NCBI RefSeq assembly: GCF_902364945.1
Contig: NZ_CABJFS010000005.1
Coordinates: forward strand, 62,001-126,000
Origin: Collinsella aerofaciens
GTDB lineage: Bacteria > Actinomycetota > Coriobacteriia > Coriobacteriales > Coriobacteriaceae
Length of the DNA stretch: 64,000 bases
Direction: 5' to 3'
Shown here: piece after piece, positions 43,096-51,400 of the stretch
Layout of the letters: every line of letters starts with the position of its first letter
How positions within the stretch are numbered: position 1 is the stretch's first letter
Position numbers and translations under genes: made by a program
Notes under the pieces: generated by a model
Seen by the model: the letters and a program-made list of their open reading frames with translations, nothing else
Databases searched by the model: none
What the model was told of the DNA's origin: nothing

Positions 43096-43248
43096 AAAAC
43101 TATGCCAGTTTACGGGGCTAAATCGCGAACCCCCAACCATACGCAATTCCGAAATAATAAAACCGCAGGTAAACGGCTTGCTCTATTTCAAAAATAGCCG
43201 GCATGGTCTGCTTGTGCCAATCTGGCCCCGTAAACCGGCATAGTTTTA
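43096..43248. repeat. Composite palindrome E (23-bp arms)
   Basis: AAAACTATGCCAGTTTACGG at the left (43096-43118) pairs with 43226-43248 with one mismatch; same outer type as A and C near 12 kb. Core has AAAACCGCAGGTAAA. The stretch 42760-43290 holds only D, E and spacer modules; no gene seen. Confidence 0.85.
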
Positions 43249-43294
43249 AAATGGCACTTCGGCAGTATTGATTCCCGCCCCGGCGCAACCAGCC

Positions 43295-44008
43295 CTACAG
43301 TCCGTACTTCACGACGACTCGGTTGATGCGGCGACACCAAGGCTTGTACAGGGCGACCAAAAACACGCAGGTCGCAAGGCCGTGCGTGATATCGAACGGT
43401 ACGGCGGTGGCAAGACGCGCCATGGCACCCGCCCACGTGAGCGGTTGAACAAAACCGATAATGTCGTAGGCGTTGATCACAACGCCGTACAGCAAACCCG
43501 AAGCAAAGCCGTAGGTCAGCAGCGCCGGCATACGCACGGTGCCGTCGGCGCGGTCGAACGCACCCGCATGCGCCAGCGCGCCGCCAACATAGCCAACCAG
43601 GCCCCAGGCATACATCTGCCACGGCGTCCACATGCCCTGTCCAAAAAAGAAATTGCTGGTCAGCGCCGCCAACGCGCCAACCATAAAACCATTGCGGCGA
43701 CCAAGCGTCGCCCCCGCAATAATGGCGATGGCACTCACCGGTTTAAAGTCGGGAATGGGGCCAAACAGAATGCGCCCCGCCGCAGCCAACGCCGCCAGAA
43801 CCAGCGTTGGCATAATCTGGCGTAAGCCCGGGCGCGACGCCTCGTAGCCCGCAAAGAACAGCGCGAGCACCAGCGCCACCACGACAAGCATGGCAAGTGC
43901 CGCCTGTTCAACGCCCGCCAGCAACGCCGCAGCCATCACGGCTGGCACCGCCAGCAGCAGCGGTATCTCCAGTTTTGCGAGTAGGCGCACGATGCGATAA
44001 TCCGCCAT
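43295..44008 (-). CDS. ECF transporter S component (substrate-binding membrane subunit)
   Basis: 237 residues from the ATG at 44008, six or so helices. The segment FKPVSAIAIIAGATLGRRNG, followed by SNFFFGQGMWTPWQMYAWG, is the kind of conserved region found in vitamin-type ECF S components. It overlaps the end of the region just after the ATPase stop (44013), so it is coupled to it. Together with the double ATPase and the T component upstream it forms a complete, dedicated group I-type ECF importer. The vitamin or precursor carried cannot be read from sequence alone; cobalamin-related S components are one possibility. Confidence 0.85.
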   Translation of the reverse strand: MADYRIVRLLAKLEIPLLLAVPAVMAAALLAGVEQAALAMLVVVALVLALFFAGYEASRPGLRQIMPTLVLAALAAAGRILFGPIPDFKPVSAIAIIAGATLGRRNGFMVGALAALTSNFFFGQGMWTPWQMYAWGLVGYVGGALAHAGAFDRADGTVRMPALLTYGFASGLLYGVVINAYDIIGFVQPLTWAGAMARLATAVPFDITHGLATCVFLVALYKPWCRRINRVVVKYGL

Positions 44009-44012
44009 CCCA

Positions 44013-45656
44013 TCACGCCCTATAAAACACGTTGTCGGCAAGGAAGTCGGTCGGCGGCTCCATGCAGGCGATCTCGCCGTCAAACATCATGGCAATGTCA
44101 TCGGCAACCTGCTCGGCAAAATCCAGATCGTGCGTGGCCATAATGACGGTGCCGCCAGCCTTCGCATGGTCACGCAGGGCGCGGGCGATAATGCAGCGAC
44201 TTGCCAGGTCTAGACCCTTGGTGGGCTCATCGAGCAATAGCAGTTCGGGGCCAATTAGCAGCAGTTTTGCCAATGCAAGCAGTTGACGCTGCCCGCCCGA
44301 AAGATCGTACGGATGGCGCCCATCCAGACCCGACAGCCCCAAGCTCGCCGCACGCTCCCGCGCCAAGTTCTCGTCATATCCGCAGGTCGAGGCCCATTCC
44401 ATCAGCTCATCGTGAACCGTCTCGGCAACCAGCAATGCTTTGGGATTCTGAGGCAGCAGCGCCGCCGAGGCCGCTCCGCGCACCATGCGGCCGCGCTGCA
44501 GCTTGGCGGTCTTCGCCAGCACCGAGAGCATCGTCGACTTACCGCATCCGTTGCCGCCCACGATCGCATGCACCGCACCGGCCGAAAACGCCACGTCGAG
44601 CCCGCGCAGCACCCAGCCGCCCGCGCGATCGTAGCGAAACCAGCTCCCTGCCAGGGTGGTAGCCGACCCGCCGTGCATTTTTTGGAGTATTCTGCTCCCA
44701 TCCGTGCGCGGGAAGGCTTCCGAGCCGTTCTCGAGCGACGTTTGCGCCACAAATTCGGACGATTTGTCCAATTCCGAACTTTTTTTCGCGCTCGATACGT
44801 CCCCGGGCGGCTCCAGAGAGCCCAAATTGTCCTCACGCCCGCTGAATACTCCGTTTTTTGCACATCGGACGGCACCCCACCCCAACATGTCGTCGGAAAA
44901 CAACGATTCTCGGCGTCCCAAAGAAGCCATATCCGCCACCTCGCGCACGCGACCGTCCTCAATCCGGTACGCACACGTCGCATACTCGAGCATTGGGCGC
45001 GGTTGATGCGTAGCCACAACAACCGTGCAGCCCAACTCACGGTTCACACGAAACAGCGCGTGCAGAAAACTCTTCTCGGCAACGGGATCGAGCTGAGACG
45101 TGGGCTCGTCGAGTAGCAGCACACGCGGACGCAGCGCCAGGACGGCGGCAAGCGACAGCAGCTGCTTGCGGCCGCCCGAAAGCGTATCGGTATCGCGATG
45201 AAGCCAGTCCTCCAGACCAAAGAAATAGCTGGTCTCAGCTACGCGACGGCGCATCTCATCACGTGCTAGCCCCAAGTTTTCCAGGCCAAACGCCATCTCG
45301 TGCCACACGGTCTCGCACACGATCTGGTTCTCGGGATCCTGAAACACGTAGCCCACGCGCTCCGCCGATGCCCGCACGTCCATGTCGGCAACGTTCTCGC
45401 CCAGCACGCGCGCATCGCCAGTGCGCTCGCCCGCCGGAGCGATCTCGGGCTTGAGCAGCGACAGCAGCGTCGACTTACCCGATCCGGTACCGCCAACAAG
45501 CAGCGCAAATGCACCTTGGGGAACACGCCAATCAAGTCCCTCGAGCACCGGTGCCCCGGCCCCGGGATAGGCAAAACTAAGGCCCTGCACCTCAATCGCC
45601 GGAATATCCGGGCCGCACGCCGCGCCCGACACCGGGCCCCTATCCAACCGAGCCAT
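44013..45656 (-). CDS. ECF transporter ATPase with two fused ABC domains
   Basis: 547 residues: two CbiO-like domains in one chain. First domain about 20-255 (Walker A GGTGSGKST, signature LSGGRKQ, LLLDEPTSQLDP); second about 335-547 (GGNGCGKST, LSGGQRQ, LLLDEPTKGLDL). Both look catalytically intact. The linker of about 63 residues (about 265-328, from AKNGVFSG to SRILQKMHGG) coincides with a 189-base palindromic DNA element and has no similarity to ABC domains. Works with the T component (45656) and S component (44008). A stop/start contact with the T gene indicates translational coupling. Confidence 0.92.
   Translation of the reverse strand: MARLDRGPVSGAACGPDIPAIEVQGLSFAYPGAGAPVLEGLDWRVPQGAFALLVGGTGSGKSTLLSLLKPEIAPAGERTGDARVLGENVADMDVRASAERVGYVFQDPENQIVCETVWHEMAFGLENLGLARDEMRRRVAETSYFFGLEDWLHRDTDTLSGGRKQLLSLAAVLALRPRVLLLDEPTSQLDPVAEKSFLHALFRVNRELGCTVVVATHQPRPMLEYATCAYRIEDGRVREVADMASLGRRESLFSDDMLGWGAVRCAKNGVFSGREDNLGSLEPPGDVSSAKKSSELDKSSEFVAQTSLENGSEAFPRTDGSRILQKMHGGSATTLAGSWFRYDRAGGWVLRGLDVAFSAGAVHAIVGGNGCGKSTMLSVLAKTAKLQRGRMVRGAASAALLPQNPKALLVAETVHDELMEWASTCGYDENLARERAASLGLSGLDGRHPYDLSGGQRQLLALAKLLLIGPELLLLDEPTKGLDLASRCIIARALRDHAKAGGTVIMATHDLDFAEQVADDIAMMFDGEIACMEPPTDFLADNVFYRA
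44674..44862. repeat. Palindromic element inside the ECF ATPase gene
   Basis: TGCATTTTTTGGAGTATTC at 44674-44692 and its imperfect reverse complement GAATACTCCGTTTTTTGCA at 44844-44862 bound 189 bases, exactly 63 codons. Inside are TTCGGACGATTTGTCC and TTCCGAAC, like phrases in intergenic elements. It encodes only the linker between two ABC domains. Confidence 0.65.
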
Positions 45657-46684
45657 CAGCCAAACCTCTTCTCGTCAATCGCATGCAGCACGCAGGGCAG
45701 CACCATCCAGGCAGCGTACACGACATAGCCCAGCCACGGCGCGGGCACCGAAAGCTGCGGGTAAAACGAATACTGCGCTGTCGCGGTCCATGCCACCGCC
45801 ACCGCGGCGGCACCAAACACTGCAAGTCCAACCAGCGCGGCAGCATCGCCGCGCCTCAGCCGATACCGCGCATACGTCGTACGGCGCGACGCAGCACCCC
45901 ACCCGCGAGAGCGCATGGCATCCGCGCGCTCAAGCGAATCTTCCATGCCCCAGCCCATCAGCACGCTCGATGCCCGCAGGCGCGAGCGCACGGGGTCAGC
46001 CGGCGCGCGTCCCGGTACATCAATCGCGTCCTGCACCGCCAGCACCGTGCGGCCGCGGCGCAAAAACTGTGGGATAAGCCGCATGCACATCGAAATCATG
46101 AGCGCGATCACCGGCGCGGCGTTGCCCAAAAGCGCAAGCACCTTGTCGTAGCCAAGCATCGACGCCGCGGCCTCAAACCACAGCACGCTCGCCACAAACA
46201 GCCCACCCATGCACAGGCCGTACATCATGCTCTCCAAATACACCGCGCGCATGCCAATATGGAAAAGCTCGGTCGAGCCCGATGCGCTAAACAGCGGGTT
46301 GACCAGTGCAATGATCAAAATCACCGGCAGCTGCCAGCGAAGCGCGCCCAACGTGCGGGCAGCCCCGCGCGTCGCAAATCCATACGCCAACCCGCCCGCG
46401 AGCGACAGCGCGATCAGCACCGGTTGCATCGAGAACATGGTGAGCCCCAACGTCAGCACCATGTAGAGTGCCGGCACCGCCGGATGCGACATCGAGAATG
46501 CCGCGACGGGCTCGTTGCCCGATTCCTCTCGCATGATATCCACGGGCACCCCCGTCCCCTCGCTCAAACGACAACGCCGCAGCGCCTCCGCCATACACAA
46601 CCAGCGCAAACGCCGCACCGCCGGCCCAAGCATCAGCTGCCGCAAACCAATCGTTACGCGCTCATCATATGCCTGCGGTATCAT
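45656..46684 (-). CDS. ECF transporter T component (EcfT)
   Basis: 342 residues from the ATG at 46684; a GTG nine codons upstream is possible but is only 30 bases from glmU and lacks a ribosome site. A cytoplasmic head of about 60 residues, then five to six helices, with the coupling-helix motif region RAPADPVRSRLRASSVLMGWGMEDSLERADAMRSRGW; the last part (ADAMRSRGWG) is the Ala-Arg-Gly motif that contacts the ATPase. It links the S component with the double ATPase. Divergent from glmU. Confidence 0.88.
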   Translation of the reverse strand: MIPQAYDERVTIGLRQLMLGPAVRRLRWLCMAEALRRCRLSEGTGVPVDIMREESGNEPVAAFSMSHPAVPALYMVLTLGLTMFSMQPVLIALSLAGGLAYGFATRGAARTLGALRWQLPVILIIALVNPLFSASGSTELFHIGMRAVYLESMMYGLCMGGLFVASVLWFEAAASMLGYDKVLALLGNAAPVIALMISMCMRLIPQFLRRGRTVLAVQDAIDVPGRAPADPVRSRLRASSVLMGWGMEDSLERADAMRSRGWGAASRRTTYARYRLRRGDAAALVGLAVFGAAAVAVAWTATAQYSFYPQLSVPAPWLGYVVYAAWMVLPCVLHAIDEKRFG

Positions 46685-46740
46685 ATTGCGCCGTGTATCG
46701 TTTCCAAACACACGTCTCTAATAACGTAACAGGAGATCAC

Positions 46741-48153
46741 ATGGACGCAACCGCAATTATCCTCGCCGCCGGCGAGGGCACCCGCATGAAGTCGAACCAC
46801 TGCAAGGTTTCGCACAAAATCCTGGGCAAGCCCATGGTTCAGTGGATCGTCGACGCCACCATCAAGGCCGGCTGCAGCCGCGTCGTGGTCGTCATCGGCA
46901 GCCACGCCGACGAGATGCGCGCCCTCATCGATGGCGCCTACGCCAACAGCGCCACCAAGGTCGAGTGCGTCGAGCAGACCGAGCGCCTGGGCACCGGCCA
47001 TGCCGTCAAGGTCGCGCTCGAGGCCTGCGGCATCACGCAAGGCCCCGTCGTCGTGCTCAACGGCGACCTGCCGCTCATCACCGCCGACACCGTCGCCAAG
47101 TTCGCACAGACCGTCGCCACCGGCGAGCTCGCCTGCACCGTCATGACCATGACCCCGCCCGATCCTTTTGGCTACGGCCGCATCAAGCTGGGTGCCGATG
47201 GTCAGATCGAGCGCATCATCGAGCAGAAGGACTGCACGCCCGAGCAGGCCGCCACGCTGCTGGAGTGCAACGCCGGCTGCTACGCCTTCGACGGCGCGCA
47301 GCTCGCCGCCCACATCAACGAGATCGGCAACGACAACGCGCAGTCCGAGTACTATCTGCCCGACATGCTCGAAATCCTCAAGGGTCACGGCCAGGCAGCC
47401 TCCATCTTCCACTGCGACGACTACCGCGACGGCCTGGGCGTCAACAGTCGTATCCAGCTCGCGCAGCTCACCGCCATCGCGCGCGACCGCATCAACGAGC
47501 ACTGGATGGCAGAGGGCGTCACGTTCATCGACCCCACGCAGGCTTGGATCGGCCCCGACGCCACCATCGGCCGCGACACCGTCGTGTGGCCGCAGACGCA
47601 CCTGATCGGCCACGTCACCGTGGGCGAGGAATGCCAGCTCGGCCCCAACAGCCGTCTCACCGACACCACCGTCGGCAGCGGCTGCACCATCGATGAGACC
47701 ATCGCCATCGAGGCCGTCATCGAGAACGGCGTCGACTGCGGCCCGCGCGCCTACCTGCGCCCGGGCACCCACATGCTCGACGGATCCAAGGCCGGCACGC
47801 ACGTGGAGATCAAGAAGTCCACGATCGGCGAGGGCTCCAAGGTTCCGCACCTGTCCTACATCGGCGACACCACCATGGGCTCCGGCGTCAACGTGGGCGC
47901 GGGCTCCATCACCTGCAACTACGACGGCGTGCACAAGCACAAGACCGTCATCGGCAAGGATGCCTTCATCGGTTCCGACACCATGATGGTCGCGCCCGCC
48001 CAGATCGGCGACGGCGCGCTCGTGGCCGCCGGCTCCGTCATCACCGAGCCGGTCCCGGCCGACGCACTCGGTCTGGGCCGCGCCCGTCAGGTAAATATTG
48101 AGGGCTGGGCCGCCGATTATCGCCGCCGCCTGCACGAGGACGACGAGGTATAA
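46741..48153 (+). CDS. glmU: Bifunctional GlmU (GlcN-1-P acetyltransferase / GlcNAc-1-P uridyltransferase)
   Basis: 470 residues. Makes UDP-GlcNAc for peptidoglycan. The N-terminal nucleotidyltransferase has LAAGEGTRMKS, EQTERLGTGHAV and LNGDLPLI; the C-terminal left-handed beta helix has hexapeptide repeats and the acetyltransferase motifs RPGTHMLDGSKAGTHVEIKK and NVGAGSITCNYDG. ATG at 46741 with AGGAG upstream; the open frame above it is not protein-like. Followed by a terminator, then prs and pth, an order common in Gram-positive bacteria. Confidence 0.97.
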   Translation: MDATAIILAAGEGTRMKSNHCKVSHKILGKPMVQWIVDATIKAGCSRVVVVIGSHADEMRALIDGAYANSATKVECVEQTERLGTGHAVKVALEACGITQGPVVVLNGDLPLITADTVAKFAQTVATGELACTVMTMTPPDPFGYGRIKLGADGQIERIIEQKDCTPEQAATLLECNAGCYAFDGAQLAAHINEIGNDNAQSEYYLPDMLEILKGHGQAASIFHCDDYRDGLGVNSRIQLAQLTAIARDRINEHWMAEGVTFIDPTQAWIGPDATIGRDTVVWPQTHLIGHVTVGEECQLGPNSRLTDTTVGSGCTIDETIAIEAVIENGVDCGPRAYLRPGTHMLDGSKAGTHVEIKKSTIGEGSKVPHLSYIGDTTMGSGVNVGAGSITCNYDGVHKHKTVIGKDAFIGSDTMMVAPAQIGDGALVAAGSVITEPVPADALGLGRARQVNIEGWAADYRRRLHEDDEV

Positions 48154-48170
48154 CGTTTTACCAAGCATCT

Positions 48171-48204
48171 AAGGAGCTGTTCCCATGGGGACGGCTCCTT
48201 TTTC
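48171..48204 (+). terminator. Terminator after glmU
   Basis: AAGGAGCTGTTCCC pairs with GGGGACGGCTCCTT (two G:U pairs), then TTTCT. prs must therefore have its own promoter; TACAAT at 48295-48300 is a candidate -10. Confidence 0.8.
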
Positions 48205-48344
48205 TATCGTGACCTGCGCGACAGGATGAGTGGTCGGTTCGTGTCCGTTGACGGTAAAGACGTTATCAAGACCCGATTAACCCCGTCGCGCGGTTACAAT
48301 GCAACAAGGCATCTATATGGCATTCGATATAAAGGAGAAGGGTA

Positions 48345-49331
48345 ATGCCGATTAATGATCCCGAGAAGTCGGAGAATATGCGCAAGTCCATCCGCGTGTA
48401 TTCCGGTTCCTCCAACCGTCCCCTCGCTCAGAAGATTGCTGAGTACCTTGGGGTCGAGCTTTCGGGCCTTACGCTAAAGCAGTTCGCCAATGGTGAGATT
48501 TACGCCCGCTACGACGAGACCGTCCGCGGCGCCGACGTCTTCCTGATTCAGTCCGTGGCCGGCGGCAACGTCAACGACATGCTCATGGAGCTGCTCATCG
48601 CCACCGACGCTGCCAAGCGCGCATCCGCCCGCTCCATCACCGCCGTTATCACCCACTACGGCTATGCCCGCCAGGACCGCAAGGCCGGCCCGCGCGAGCC
48701 CATCACCGCCCGCCTCGTCGCCAACCTGCTCGAGCGTGCCGGCGTCAACCGCATCATCACCCTCGACCTGCACCAGGGCCAGATCCAGGGCTTCTTCGAT
48801 ATCCCGGTTAACCACCTGTCCGCACTGCCGCTGTTTGGCCAGTACTACAACGACATGCACTTCGACACCGACAACCTGGTTGTCGTCTCCCCCGACGTGG
48901 GTCGCGCCAAGGCCGCCAAGAAGCTGTCCGACATGCTCGGCTGCGACCTGGCCATCGCCCACAAGGGCCGTCCGCGCCACAACGCCGCCGAGGTCATGGG
49001 CATCATCGGTGACATCAAGGGCAAGACCTGCATCATCAACGACGACATGATCGACACCGCTGGCACCCTGTGCGCCAACGTCAAGGAGCTCAAGGCTATG
49101 GGCGCCGGCGACATCTACGTCTGCGCCACCCACGGCATCTTCTCCGGTCCGGCCATCGAGCGCCTGAACGATGCCCCCATCGTCGAGTGCGTCGTCACCG
49201 ACGCCATCCCCGTCGAGGTCGGCGGCAAGATCAAGACTATCTCGGTCGCCGAGGAGTTCGCTCAGGCCATCTCCGCCGTTTACCACGAGGAGCCCGTCTC
49301 CACGCTCGTCGGCGGCGACTTCGCGCTGTAA
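48345..49331 (+). CDS. prs: Ribose-phosphate pyrophosphokinase (PRPP synthetase)
   Basis: 328 residues. Converts ribose 5-phosphate and ATP to PRPP for nucleotide, His and Trp synthesis. Class I enzyme features: YSGSSNRPLAQKIAEYLGVE, FANGEIYARYDETVRG, ATP site RQDRKAGPREPITA, DLHQGQIQGFF, the catalytic PDVGRAKAAK, and the PRPP loop INDDMIDTAGT. AAGGAGAAGG precedes the ATG. Confidence 0.97.
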   Translation: MPINDPEKSENMRKSIRVYSGSSNRPLAQKIAEYLGVELSGLTLKQFANGEIYARYDETVRGADVFLIQSVAGGNVNDMLMELLIATDAAKRASARSITAVITHYGYARQDRKAGPREPITARLVANLLERAGVNRIITLDLHQGQIQGFFDIPVNHLSALPLFGQYYNDMHFDTDNLVVVSPDVGRAKAAKKLSDMLGCDLAIAHKGRPRHNAAEVMGIIGDIKGKTCIINDDMIDTAGTLCANVKELKAMGAGDIYVCATHGIFSGPAIERLNDAPIVECVVTDAIPVEVGGKIKTISVAEEFAQAISAVYHEEPVSTLVGGDFAL

Positions 49332-49359
49332 TCGCATCGTCCTTGCAACCCGGCGCATC

Positions 49360-49437
49360 GCCGTCGGAACAGAAGAAACCCCCGCGCTCCCCCTTGCTTC
49401 GCAAAGGTCGCGCGGGGGTTTCTTCTGTTCCGACGGC
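49360..49437 (+). terminator. Strong hairpin after prs, 28-bp perfect stem
   Basis: Arms 49360-49387 (GCCGTCGGAACAGAAGAAAC...) and 49410-49437 are perfect reverse complements around a 22-base loop. The stem includes GAAGAAACCCCC/GGGGGTTTCTTC, so a T run lies within the right arm. Far longer than an ordinary terminator. Confidence 0.75.
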
Positions 49438-49556
49438 TCGCTCTGCCGCGGCCGCGCTTTTGTCTGGTGGGATTTCGCTGAAACGAAGTCTCGCCTTCGG
49501 CGGGCGTGGTAGCCTTTGTCGTTGATTAAACTTTTATGTGTAACGGAAGGACAAAT

Positions 49557-50186
49557 ATGGCAGCTGCACAGCCGCTTAAGATTCGCATGGTTGCCGGACT
49601 TGGCAACCCGGGTGAGGAATATGCCGAGACCCGCCACAACGCCGGCTTTAAGGCGATCGATGAGCTGGCCCGTCAGGCCGGTGTCACGTACTGGAAAAAC
49701 CAGGCCGGCGCCGAGGTCGCACTCATCAACATCAACGATCCCGAGGAAGAGGGTGGCAAGCGCCAGATCGTGCTGGTCAAGCCGCAGTCGTATATGAATA
49801 CCTCGGGTGGCCCCATCTCCAAGCTCTGCCGCGAGTACAAGATCAAGGCCGAGGAGCTACTCGTGATTCACGACGAGCTCGACATCCCCGCCGGTGACGT
49901 GCGCGTCAAGGTGGGCGGTGGCCACGCCGGGCACAACGGCCTGCGCTCCATCATCGACAAGATGGGCAGCCGCGACTTTAGCCGTATCCGCACCGGCATC
50001 GGCAACCCTCCCGGCAAGATGGCCGTGGCAGACTATGTGCTCAAACAGCTGCGCGCCCGCGAGGCCGATGACTTCCAGGACACCTGCGCCCGCGCCGCCG
50101 ACGCCGCGGGTCTCGCCATCGTGCACGGCGTGATCTATGCCCGCGACCACGTCAACGGCGCCGCCTCCGCCAACGGCAAGCACTAA
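49557..50186 (+). CDS. pth: Peptidyl-tRNA hydrolase
   Basis: 209 residues from the ATG at 49557 (GGAAGG upstream). Frees tRNA from aborted peptidyl-tRNA. Conserved: VAGLGNPGEEYAETRHNAGF with the catalytic His, KPQSYMNTSGG, VIHDELDIPAGDVRVKVGGG and GHNGLRSI. It has a small acidic insertion (NINDPEEEGGKRQ) before the KPQ motif. Same strand as prs, separated by the big hairpin. Confidence 0.96.
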   Translation: MAAAQPLKIRMVAGLGNPGEEYAETRHNAGFKAIDELARQAGVTYWKNQAGAEVALININDPEEEGGKRQIVLVKPQSYMNTSGGPISKLCREYKIKAEELLVIHDELDIPAGDVRVKVGGGHAGHNGLRSIIDKMGSRDFSRIRTGIGNPPGKMAVADYVLKQLRAREADDFQDTCARAADAAGLAIVHGVIYARDHVNGAASANGKH

Positions 50187-50188
50187 AA

Positions 50189-50386
50189 CCTACCGTTTAG
50201 GGACAGGTTTATTTTGGCAGGTTTTATCTGCGGAAACGCCCCGGTGGCCGCATCGCAATAAACCCCGCGCCGCCATACACGCATAACACCCCAAAGGGGG
50301 CCGGCCTCATCACAACCCGAGGCCGGCCCCCTTTGCCGTTTTGCCTGATAAAACCGACCAAAATAAACCTATCCCTATTTGGTAGG
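50189..50386. repeat. Long inverted repeat around the pth terminator, 40-base arms
   Basis: 50189-50228 and 50347-50386 pair over 40 bases with about six mismatches; each arm has (T/A)GGGA(C/T)AGGTTTATTTTGG. They enclose the terminator at 50293. The outer arms contain a GGGACAGG motif, so this is probably a longer form of the GGGGACAG repeat family. Confidence 0.8.
50293..50334 (+). terminator. Terminator after pth
   Basis: AAAGGGGGCCGGCCTC (50293-50308) pairs perfectly with GAGGCCGGCCCCCTTT (50319-50334). Confidence 0.85.
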
Positions 50387-50449
50387 TCGAAGTGGATAAA
50401 CCCTTTTCCCAACCGCCGAAGACACACGTAAACAGCATGTCCATGAGGG

Positions 50450-50560
50450 TATAATTTGCACCGTATGTCTGCACAACGCCTGTGCGCGTACGGTTTTACT
50501 CGGGCTACCGTCCATTTCCGTGGAGGCACGGTTCGGCGGCCCTAACAAGAGAGGGGTTCT
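50450..50560 (+). promoter_or_regulatory. nfnAB promoter (-10) and long leader
   Basis: A perfect TATAAT at 50450-50455 lies about 105 bases before the nfnA ATG. No good -35 is visible at 17 bases. The leader between them can fold partly (CGTATG... CGTACG around 50462-50492) but matches no riboswitch I recognise. Confidence 0.45.
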
Positions 50561-51400
50561 ATGTATAAGATCCTGGAGAAGACGCAGTTCTCGGAGAAGG
50601 TGTTCAAGTTCCGCATCGAGGCGCCCGCGATCGCCAAGCATGCGCACGCTGGACAGTTCCTCATGGTTCGCGCCAACGAGACGGGCGAGCGCGTCCCGTT
50701 TACCCTAGCTGGTTGGAACGGTGACGAGGGCTGGGTCGAGTTCATCTTCATGGTGATCGGCAAGACCACCGAGATGCTTTCCACCTATGAGGCCGGCGAG
50801 TCACTGCGCGACGTCGTGGGCCCGCTGGGCGTTCCCACCGAGATGGCCGAGGGCCCCTGCGCCGTCATTGGCGGCGGCGTCGGCCTGGCAATTGCCTTCC
50901 CGGTCGCCAAGCACCTGGTCGAGACCGGCCACGAGGTCCACGCCATCATGGGCGCCCGCACCAAGGACCTCCTGCTCATGGAGGACCAGTTCCGCGAGCT
51001 CCTCGACGAGGACCACATCCACATCACCACCGATGACGGCTCCTACGGCGAGCAGGGCGTTGTCACCGCTCCGCTGGAGCGCCTGCTGCAGGACAAGGCC
51101 GTGAGCCAGGTCTTCTGCGTCGGCCCCGTTCCGATGATGAAGTTCTCGACCCTCACCGCCCAGAAGTACGACACCCCCATCACCGCGTCGCTCAACCCCA
51201 TCATGGTTGACGGCACCGGTATGTGCGGCTGCTGCCGCGTCGAGGTGGGCGGCGTGACCAAGTTCGCTTGCGTCGACGGCCCCGACTTCGATGCCACCCT
51301 GGTCGACTGGGATGACCTTCGTGCCCGCCAGGCCGCTTACCGTTCCGAAGAGGGCGAGTCCCTCAAGGCCTATGAGGAAAAGAGCTGCGCATGCCACTAG
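50561..51400 (+). CDS. nfnA: NADH-dependent ferredoxin:NADP oxidoreductase, small subunit (NfnA-like)
   Basis: 279 residues; also annotated as sulfide/dihydroorotate-dehydrogenase-like FAD/NAD-binding protein. FAD domain (about 1-100), NAD domain with VIGGGVGLAIAFPVAKHL, and a C-terminal [2Fe-2S] loop with cysteines in GTGMCGCCRVEVGG, plus KFACVDGPDFDATLVDWD. In characterised enzymes (Thermotoga, Clostridium kluyveri) it pairs with a GltB-like large subunit and couples NADH + reduced ferredoxin to NADPH formation by flavin bifurcation. The next gene is that subunit, overlapping by 10 bases. Confidence 0.9.
   Translation: MYKILEKTQFSEKVFKFRIEAPAIAKHAHAGQFLMVRANETGERVPFTLAGWNGDEGWVEFIFMVIGKTTEMLSTYEAGESLRDVVGPLGVPTEMAEGPCAVIGGGVGLAIAFPVAKHLVETGHEVHAIMGARTKDLLLMEDQFRELLDEDHIHITTDDGSYGEQGVVTAPLERLLQDKAVSQVFCVGPVPMMKFSTLTAQKYDTPITASLNPIMVDGTGMCGCCRVEVGGVTKFACVDGPDFDATLVDWDDLRARQAAYRSEEGESLKAYEEKSCACH

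Noticed and set aside
46681..48168. 495-codon open frame antisense to glmU
   Set aside because: Covers glmU exactly and lacks any domain; GC-frame shadow.
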